Part shown: in pieces, positions 54,686-60,683 of the stretch | Layout of the letters: every line of letters begins with the position of its first letter | How positions within the stretch are numbered: position 1 is the first letter of the stretch | Assembly: GCA_030525985.1 (NCBI GenBank) | Contig: JAUNDR010000006.1 | Span: 1 to 60,683, forward strand | DNA: 60,683 bases | Reading direction: 5' to 3' | From: Slackia sp. | GTDB taxonomy: Bacteria > Actinomycetota > Coriobacteriia > Coriobacteriales > Eggerthellaceae | The notes under the pieces: generated by a model | Database searches by the model: none | Told to the model about the DNA's origin: nothing | The model's input: only the letters and a program-made list of their open reading frames with translations | Program-made: the position numbers and the translations under genes

Positions 54686-56071
54686 CTATCGGGCCGAAAG
54701 AGCCTCGACGATACGCGGACCGAAGCCCGTGACGTCGCCGGCGCCCATCGTGATCAGCAAATCGCCCGGCTCAAGGGCATCGACGACCGCAGCGACGACG
54801 CCGTCTTTCTCGGGAACGAAAGTCGCCTTGTCAAAGCCTGCATGCTCGCATACGGCACGGGAGACGAGGCTTCCGTCGACCCCTTCGATGGCAGCTTCGC
54901 CTGCGGCATAGACGTCCATGACCATCACCGCGTCGGCGGCGTCGAAGGCGTCCGCGAAATCGGCGGCGAGGCTTTGCGTGCGCGAATAGCGATGGGGCTG
55001 GAACAGCACGACCACGCGATCGAAATCGAGCGCCTTGGCGGCATCGAGCGTCGCGGCGACCTCGGTGGGATGATGGGCGTAATCGTCTACCACGGTGATG
55101 CCCGCGGCCTCGCCGACCAAATCGAAACGACGGCGCACGCCCGAATAGCCCGTCAGGCCCGACGCGGCACGCTCGACATCCTCGCCGAGCGCCCAGACGA
55201 TGCTGAGCACGCCGGCGGCATTGAGTGCATTGTGGCGTCCGGGGCTTTTCTCAAGACGGCACGAAACCTCGCACCCGTCGGAGAAGCGCAGCGTGAACAG
55301 CGTCGCCAAACCCTCGGTGCGATAATCGCGCACCTGCGTGTCGCATGCCTCGTCGAATCCGTAGGTCACCACGCGCCTGCCGCTGCGCGACGCAAGCTCG
55401 ACAAGCGCAGGGTCGTCGCCGCATGCGACGACGGCGCCGTCTTCGGGAACCGACGCCATGAAGCGCAAGAAGGTATCGCGGATCTCTTCGATGCCGCCCT
55501 CGTAATGGTCGAGATGATCGGCCTCCACATTGGTGACGAGCGCCACATAGGGAGACAGGTTCAAAAACGATCCGTCGCTTTCGTCGGCCTCGACGACGTA
55601 GTAGTCGCCCGTGCCCGATACGGCATTGGTTCGGTATGCGTCCACAATGCCGCCGACGACGAACGTCGGAGACAGGCCGATCGCATCGATCGCGGTGGCG
55701 AGCATGGAAGACGTCGTGGTCTTGCCGTGGGTGCCGGCGGCGGCAAGCGTCTTTTTGCCGCTGCCCAGCTCGGCAAGCATGCGGGCGCGCTGCCACACCA
55801 CGATGCCGCGCGCGCGGGCCTCGATCAGCTCGGGATTGCTTTCGGGAATGGCGGTGGACACCACCACGACGTCGCAATCGGCCGGCACGTTTTCCGCATC
55901 ATGACCGATGAATACGGGGATGCCCGCCTCTTCGAGCTGCTGCGTGTAGCGGGACGAATTCATATCCGAACCGCTGACCTTCATGCCCAGATCGGACGCC
56001 ACACGGGCGATGCCGCTCATGCCGACGCCGCCGACGCCGATAAAATGGACGCACTTCGATTCCGCGCTCAT
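54686..56071 (-). CDS. murC: UDP-N-acetylmuramate-L-alanine ligase
   Basis: 461 residues. Rossmann start HFIGVGGVGMSGIARV, ATP loop AAGTHGKTTTSSML, EADESDGSFL and DDYAHHPTEVAATL. Adds L-Ala to UDP-MurNAc. It lies 43 nt after murG. Confidence 0.97.
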   Translation of the reverse strand: MSAESKCVHFIGVGGVGMSGIARVASDLGMKVSGSDMNSSRYTQQLEEAGIPVFIGHDAENVPADCDVVVVSTAIPESNPELIEARARGIVVWQRARMLAELGSGKKTLAAAGTHGKTTTSSMLATAIDAIGLSPTFVVGGIVDAYRTNAVSGTGDYYVVEADESDGSFLNLSPYVALVTNVEADHLDHYEGGIEEIRDTFLRFMASVPEDGAVVACGDDPALVELASRSGRRVVTYGFDEACDTQVRDYRTEGLATLFTLRFSDGCEVSCRLEKSPGRHNALNAAGVLSIVWALGEDVERAASGLTGYSGVRRRFDLVGEAAGITVVDDYAHHPTEVAATLDAAKALDFDRVVVLFQPHRYSRTQSLAADFADAFDAADAVMVMDVYAAGEAAIEGVDGSLVSRAVCEHAGFDKATFVPEKDGVVAAVVDALEPGDLLITMGAGDVTGFGPRIVEALSAR

Positions 56072-56114
56072 CTAGACTCCTTTTCCAAGATAGAACGACA
56101 GCATTGTAGACGGT

Positions 56115-57215
56115 TTAGCCGGCATACGCGACGCGGCACACAACATCCGCCAAGTTGGCGGCGGCGTCCTGGGTCTTGAACCCCGCCGCCGCCGTGCGCA
56201 TGCGCTCGCGCACGGACGCATCGTCGATCAGCGAGAAGAGCTTCCTCTCGAACGACGCGTCGTCGAGCTCGTCGTCGCGCTGCATGAACGCCGCGCCGCT
56301 TGCGACATAGGCGCGGGCGTTGGTGGTTTGATGGTCTTCCGCCGCGAAGGGGAACGGAACCAGCAGCGCGGGAAGTCCGATGGCCGATATCTCCGCAAGC
56401 GAGGTGGCGCCGGCGCGCGAGATGGCGCAATCGGCCGCCGCGAGGGTTTCCGCCATCCTATCCTGGTACGCCATGAGCTTCCAGCGCTTCTCCTCTTCGT
56501 CGGAAAGCGCCAGCTCCTCTTTCACCGCGTCGTATTCCTTCGGACCGGAAATATGCACGACGTAGAGATCGTCGCGCGAAAGCAGCTTTTCCTTCAATGC
56601 CGCGACCGCCTTGTTGATATGACGCGCGCCGAGGCTGCCGCCGAAGACGAGAAGCATGACGGCATCGTCGGGCACGCCGAGCATCGCGCGTCCTTGCGAG
56701 CGCGTGGCCCGAAGCACCGACGAGCGAACGGGATTGCCCGTCAAGACGACCTTCGACGCATCGGCGATATCCTTGCCCGCCTCCTCGTAGGTCAACGCCA
56801 CCGCGGCGGCCTTCTTGCCGAGGAACTTGTTCGCCATGCCCATGACCGAGTTCTGCTCGTGCATCACGAGCGGCACATGCAAAGAAGCCGCCGCCAAGCC
56901 CACGGGAATGCATACGTAGCCGCCGAATCCGACCACCGCATCGGGCTTGCAATCCTTCATCCAACGCTTCGCCTTCGCCGCCGATGCGGCGAGGCGCGCC
57001 GTGGAAGTGATAAGCGTCCAGGGCTTCTGGCGATCGAAGCCCGCCGCCTCGAACGGCACGAATTCTATTCCCGCCTGCGCGACCAAGCGGGCCTCGACGC
57101 CCGTCGGCGTTCCCGCGAAGCAGACCTCGTGGCCGCGTTCGCACAGCTCGTCGGCAAGGGCGAGGGCGGGATTGATATGTCCGGCGGTACCCCCGCCTGA
57201 AAGCACGATTTTCAT
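56115..57215 (-). CDS. murG: Undecaprenyl-PP-MurNAc-pentapeptide GlcNAc transferase
   Basis: 366 residues. GGGTAGHINPALALA glycine loop, VMHEQNSVMGMANK, FGGSLGARHINKAV and AISRAGATSLAEISAIGLPALLVPFPFA. It makes lipid II at the membrane. The ATG overlaps the ftsW stop (ATGA). Confidence 0.97.
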   Translation of the reverse strand: MKIVLSGGGTAGHINPALALADELCERGHEVCFAGTPTGVEARLVAQAGIEFVPFEAAGFDRQKPWTLITSTARLAASAAKAKRWMKDCKPDAVVGFGGYVCIPVGLAAASLHVPLVMHEQNSVMGMANKFLGKKAAAVALTYEEAGKDIADASKVVLTGNPVRSSVLRATRSQGRAMLGVPDDAVMLLVFGGSLGARHINKAVAALKEKLLSRDDLYVVHISGPKEYDAVKEELALSDEEEKRWKLMAYQDRMAETLAAADCAISRAGATSLAEISAIGLPALLVPFPFAAEDHQTTNARAYVASGAAFMQRDDELDDASFERKLFSLIDDASVRERMRTAAAGFKTQDAAANLADVVCRVAYAG

Positions 57216-58669
57216 CGTTGTCCCCTTTCGGAATCGCGTGCGCGCTGCCGCGCGCGTTCGCGGCGCTCCGCCCGCAGCGCCTCATCCTGTTCGCGGCGCT
57301 TCTCGCGGCCGCGTTCGAAAAGGCCCGGGCGCCGATCCTGCGTGTCGTGCGACGCGAACCGATCGCGCCGACGCCTGTCGCCTCGCGTCTGCGAGCGCGG
57401 CGAATCGTCTTCGGGCGATGCGTCGGCGAAAGACCGCGCGCGCCCGGGCCGCTCGACGCGGATGACGTTGAGATCGTTGCGGCGCCGCTCATAGGGCGTC
57501 AAGACGTTCGATCCCTTCGACACCGACAGGATGAGCCCCACCATGAGCATGGATGCCAGAATGGAAGAGCCGCCCGACGAGATGAAGGGCAGCGGCTTGC
57601 CCGTCACCGGGAAATATCCGATGACCACCGCGATGTTCAGAAACGCCTGCGCGACGAGCAGACAGGTCAGGCCGCCCGCCATCATGGAGCCGAAGCTGTC
57701 GGGAGCATGGCGCGCGATGCGCAGGCCCGCGAACAGCAGCACGAGAAACAGCCCGATAACCGCCAACGCGCCGATCATGCCCAGCTCTTCGCATACGATG
57801 GCGAAGATGAAGTCGTTTTCCGCCTCGGAGATATATTGGAATTTCTCCCGGGAATTGCCGATTCCCACGCCGAAGATCCCGCCCTCGGCAAGCGCATATA
57901 CGGAACGGATCGATTGGCGCCCCAGACCGTACGGATCGCTCCATGGATCGAGCCATACGGCGATACGGTCGGCGCGATATCCCACCAGAAAGAACGCGCC
58001 GACTGCGGCGATGAGAAAGAACAGCGGAACTATCACCTTGAACGGAACCCCGCCGATCACCATGACGGCGAATACGCCCAAAATGACGATGATGGCCGTT
58101 CCCATGTCGGACTGCGTCAAGAAAAGAAAAGCCAAGGGAGCCGCCACGAATATGAGCGCGGCAACGGCCGTCTGCTTGAGGTCCGCGAACTCATGGCGAT
58201 AGTTGTAGACGATGCGCGCGGCGGCGATGACGAAGACGATCTTCGCCAATTCGGACGGCTGAAGGCTGAACCCCATGAAATAGATCCAGCGGGTGGCGCC
58301 GAGCGCCGAGGTTCCCACAAGGAAAACCGCTATGAGCAGCAAAAGGATGACGCCCCACGCCAGAAAGAAGCACCCGCCCGAAAGCCACTTCTCATAGGGC
58401 AGAAGCCGCGCGATCGCGAAAGCGAGCAGCCCGCCGCCCGTCATGACGGCAAGCTGCTTTCCCACGTACGAATAAACGCTGTTGCCGAGATTGATCGCCT
58501 CGATGCTCGACGCCGAAAAGCCTACGACGAGGCCTATGAGCGAAAGCAGGATGGTGGCCACCACCAAAAGAACGCGCGGCAGCATGATTTCGGCGGGCAC
58601 GCCGCGCGCGTCGGCCTGCCGACGCGCGGTGATTCCTTCGTTGATGTCCGATGCCGTCATACGGGGCAA
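57212..58669 (-). CDS. ftsW: Peptidoglycan glycosyltransferase FtsW
   Basis: 485 residues, about ten membrane helices, SEDS family. GYRADRIAVWLDPW, YALAEGGIFGVGIGNSREKF and GKPLPFISSGGSSI are conserved. An Arg-rich tail of about 90 residues (from 395) follows. The start TTG 58669 fits AGGGGC spacing; ATG 58660 is an alternative. Confidence 0.95.
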   Translation of the reverse strand: MPRMTASDINEGITARRQADARGVPAEIMLPRVLLVVATILLSLIGLVVGFSASSIEAINLGNSVYSYVGKQLAVMTGGGLLAFAIARLLPYEKWLSGGCFFLAWGVILLLLIAVFLVGTSALGATRWIYFMGFSLQPSELAKIVFVIAAARIVYNYRHEFADLKQTAVAALIFVAAPLAFLFLTQSDMGTAIIVILGVFAVMVIGGVPFKVIVPLFFLIAAVGAFFLVGYRADRIAVWLDPWSDPYGLGRQSIRSVYALAEGGIFGVGIGNSREKFQYISEAENDFIFAIVCEELGMIGALAVIGLFLVLLFAGLRIARHAPDSFGSMMAGGLTCLLVAQAFLNIAVVIGYFPVTGKPLPFISSGGSSILASMLMVGLILSVSKGSNVLTPYERRRNDLNVIRVERPGRARSFADASPEDDSPRSQTRGDRRRRDRFASHDTQDRRPGLFERGREKRREQDEALRAERRERARQRARDSERGQR

Positions 58670-58681
58670 ACCAACCAGCCC

Positions 58682-60148
58682 CTAGCGCATGCGCTGGGCA
58701 CGGAAATCGACGAGCTGTTTGAAAACGCGGCCGCGGTGCTCGAACGAGTCGAACTCGTCGAACGAAGCGCATGCGGGAGAAAGCACCACGGATTGCCCGG
58801 GCTTCGCAATCGACAAGGCGGCGTCGAGCGCGTCTTCCATATGGTCGGCACGCAGGCACGCAATGTCGGAGCCCGCCTCGGCGAACGCATCGGCGAAACG
58901 CTCGCCGGCGGCGCCGAAGCACACCACGCCCGAGCATACGCGCGTCGATTCGCGCACCAAATCGGCGAGGTCGGTTCCTTTGTCGTGGCCTCCGAGCAGA
59001 AACACCGCCGTCTTCGGAGCGAACGCCGAAAGCGCCTTGCACGTGGCATCGACGTTGGTGGCTTTGGAGTCGTTGAAGAAAGAAACGCCTGCGATATCGC
59101 CGCACGGCTCGAGACGATGCTCGAGGGGCATGAACGAGCGCAGGCCGCGGCGGACATGTTCGGGCGCAACGCCCGCGGCCAGCGCGGCGGTTGCGGCCGC
59201 AAGCGCGTTTCCGGCCTTGTGCTCGCCGTTGTTATGCAGGCTCGAAGCCGCCACCAGCTCGATCGACTCGTCCTTATACTCGACGCGCAGCATGCCGTCG
59301 TGCAGCCATGCCGCATTGCGCGAACCGCAGGCTTCTTTCATGCTGCGATCCAATCCCGCCGCGCAGCCGAGCGGGATGTAGTCGAAGGCGCGCTTCTCGT
59401 CGTTTTTGAATTCTTTGATGCATGCGCGCGTCGTGTCGCACACGGCATCGATGACAAGCGTTCCGCCCGTGTCCGACAGGCGACGATAGACGTTCTTCTT
59501 CGCCTCGGCATACGCGTCGAACGTCATATGCCAATACAGGTGGTCGGGCGTGATATTGAGCAGGACGGCGACCTGCGGCGCGAACAAATCCATCGACGCA
59601 AGCTGAAACGAGCTGACTTCGGCGACGTAGACGTCCGCCGCATCGGCCGCGACCGCATCGATGCAGGTGTTGCCGATATTGCCCACGGCGGCGACGCGTC
59701 GTCCCGCCCCTTCCAGGATATGGGTGATCAACGTGGTCGTAGTGGTCTTGCCGTTCGTTCCCGTGACGGCGATCCAATACGAATCGGCGGGGCTTTCGCG
59801 CCATGCGAATTCGACTTCGCTGATCACGCGCGCGCTTGCGGCCGCGGCGTTCTCGTAAAAACGCGAGAACTGCGAGATGCCGGGGCTCGCGATGCACAGA
59901 TCGTAGCGCTCTTCGAACGTGAAGCGATCGAAGTAAACCTTGGCGCCGCGCCGTTCGCATTCGCGAGCGAACGCGGAGGCGTCTTCGTTGTAATCGCCCG
60001 CGGCGATGGTAAGACTGTTCACGCGCGACCCGAGCAGATCGAGGCAATAGCGGGCAACCGCCTTGCCGCTTTTGCCGAGGCCCAAAACGAGCACGTCGCC
60101 GAGCGCGGCTGCGGCAGCCTTGCGCCCTTCGATGAATCCGTCACCCAT
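58682..60148 (-). CDS. murD: UDP-N-acetylmuramoylalanine-D-glutamate ligase
   Basis: 488 residues. VLVLGLGKSGKAVARY start, ATP loop VTGTNGKTTTTTLI, EVSSFQL, FFNDSKATNVDA and GGHDKGTDL. Adds D-Glu. ATG behind AGAGGAAG. The gap to mraY holds a hairpin. Confidence 0.97.
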   Translation of the reverse strand: MGDGFIEGRKAAAAALGDVLVLGLGKSGKAVARYCLDLLGSRVNSLTIAAGDYNEDASAFARECERRGAKVYFDRFTFEERYDLCIASPGISQFSRFYENAAAASARVISEVEFAWRESPADSYWIAVTGTNGKTTTTTLITHILEGAGRRVAAVGNIGNTCIDAVAADAADVYVAEVSSFQLASMDLFAPQVAVLLNITPDHLYWHMTFDAYAEAKKNVYRRLSDTGGTLVIDAVCDTTRACIKEFKNDEKRAFDYIPLGCAAGLDRSMKEACGSRNAAWLHDGMLRVEYKDESIELVAASSLHNNGEHKAGNALAAATAALAAGVAPEHVRRGLRSFMPLEHRLEPCGDIAGVSFFNDSKATNVDATCKALSAFAPKTAVFLLGGHDKGTDLADLVRESTRVCSGVVCFGAAGERFADAFAEAGSDIACLRADHMEDALDAALSIAKPGQSVVLSPACASFDEFDSFEHRGRVFKQLVDFRAQRMR

Positions 60149-60188
60149 AACGACTTCCTCTCTTCGACGTTTTTCCTTATATAAACAC

Positions 60189-60214
60189 GCATCGCCGCAA
60201 CGAAGCGGCGATGC
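60189..60214 (-). terminator. Hairpin between mraY and murD
   Basis: GCATCGCCGC (60189-60198), AACGAA, GCGGCGATGC (60205-60214). The stem is perfect but the tail (GTGTTTATAT) is weak, so termination may be partial. TATATAA just beyond could supply a -10 for murD. Confidence 0.55.
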
Positions 60215-60256
60215 CGTCAGAGCAACACGATAACACGATGCGCGAAGCGGGAAACG

Positions 60257-60683
60257 CTACCCCGCCATCACGATAGGCTGGATGAACCACATGACGAAGC
60301 CGAACGCCGCCAAAACGCCCGAAACGATCCAGAAACGGATGACGACCTTCGTCTCGCTCCAGCCCTTCTTCTCGAAGTGATGGTGCAAGGGAGCCATGAG
60401 GAACAAGCGTTTCTTGGTCTTTTTGTAATAGAGCACCTGCAGCATGACCGAAAGAGCCTCGGCCACGAACAGGCCGCCGATGACGATCGAGTAGACTTCG
60501 GTCTTGGTGAGCATGGCCACGCATCCGAGCGCGGCGCCGAGCGCCAACGAGCCCGTATCGCCCATGAAGATGTCGGCGGGATAGGCGTTGAACCACAGAA
60601 AACCCACGCAGGCGCCGGCGATGGTGGCGGAAAACACGGCGATCGGAAGCATGTCGAGACGATAGGAGATCGCCGCCATGACC
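60257..60683 (-). CDS. mraY: Phospho-MurNAc-pentapeptide transferase (partial, N-terminus off the window)
   Basis: The last about 142 codons are seen. [26 protein letters not shown] holds the catalytic Asp, and [26 protein letters not shown] is the MraY HHH motif. It makes lipid I. First gene visible of the leftward cluster. Confidence 0.96.
   Translation of the reverse strand, partial: VMAAISYRLDMLPIAVFSATIAGACVGFLWFNAYPADIFMGDTGSLALGAALGCVAMLTKTEVYSIVIGGLFVAEALSVMLQVLYYKKTKKRLFLMAPLHHHFEKKGWSETKVVIRFWIVSGVLAAFGFVMWFIQPIVMAG

Overview
This 60.7-kb window is high-GC chromosomal DNA that reads as a member of the Coriobacteriia (Actinomycetota), most like the Eggerthellaceae. Pointers are a membrane-embedded LuxR regulator beside a catabolic operon, caiABC/fixABCX-type genes, a group 3b-like [NiFe] hydrogenase, a dcw cluster with sepF and no ftsA beside ftsZ, and a type-A RNase P RNA. 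The species cannot be named from sequence alone.

Layout. (1) 1-9.7 kb: a minus-strand operon, MFS transporter - esterase-like hydrolase - caiA - caiB - caiC - MaoC-type hydratase (cut by the left edge), with a divergent membrane LuxR regulator. A strong inverted repeat lies at every gene junction examined. (2) 10-15.8 kb: an acyl-CoA dehydrogenase and fixABCX, divergent from a TetR regulator. (3) 15.9-20 kb: a four-gene hydBGDA-type [NiFe] sulfhydrogenase operon. (4) 20-24.9 kb: ndk, a membrane TPR protein, a cyclophilin, tRNA-Arg(CCG) with a duplicated 3' end, an RlmD-type rRNA methyltransferase and a universal stress protein. (5) 25.1-27.3 kb: tRNA-Gly, about 800 bp of repeat-bearing non-coding DNA, a stand-alone HIRAN protein and a protein with two copies of a four-cysteine motif. 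(6) 27.3-41.7 kb: smpB, a frameshifted rnr, an S41 protease homologue without its catalytic serine, ftsX-ftsE, a split transketolase, prfB, secA, and a STAND/BTAD regulator broken by one in-frame stop. (7) 41.9-47.6 kb: cca, tRNA-Gln, tRNA-Glu, the thiamine genes thiN-[TPP riboswitch]-thiM-thiE-thiD, and rnpB. (8) 47.8-60.7 kb: divIVA, yggT, sepF, yggS, pgeF, ftsZ, ftsQ, murB, murC, murG, ftsW, murD and mraY (cut by the right edge), all transcribed leftward from mraY to divIVA.

How parts fit. Regions 1-3 look like one anaerobic energy module. An acid (possibly released from an ester) would be imported, activated by CaiC/CaiB, hydrated or dehydrated by the MaoC protein and reduced by CaiA. FixABCX would carry the electrons, and the hydrogenase would exchange electrons among H2, NAD(P)H and perhaps sulfur. 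The pathway resembles the E. coli carnitine pathway, but CaiD and CaiT are replaced, so the substrate is open. Regions 6-8 are mostly housekeeping, with several broken or altered genes.
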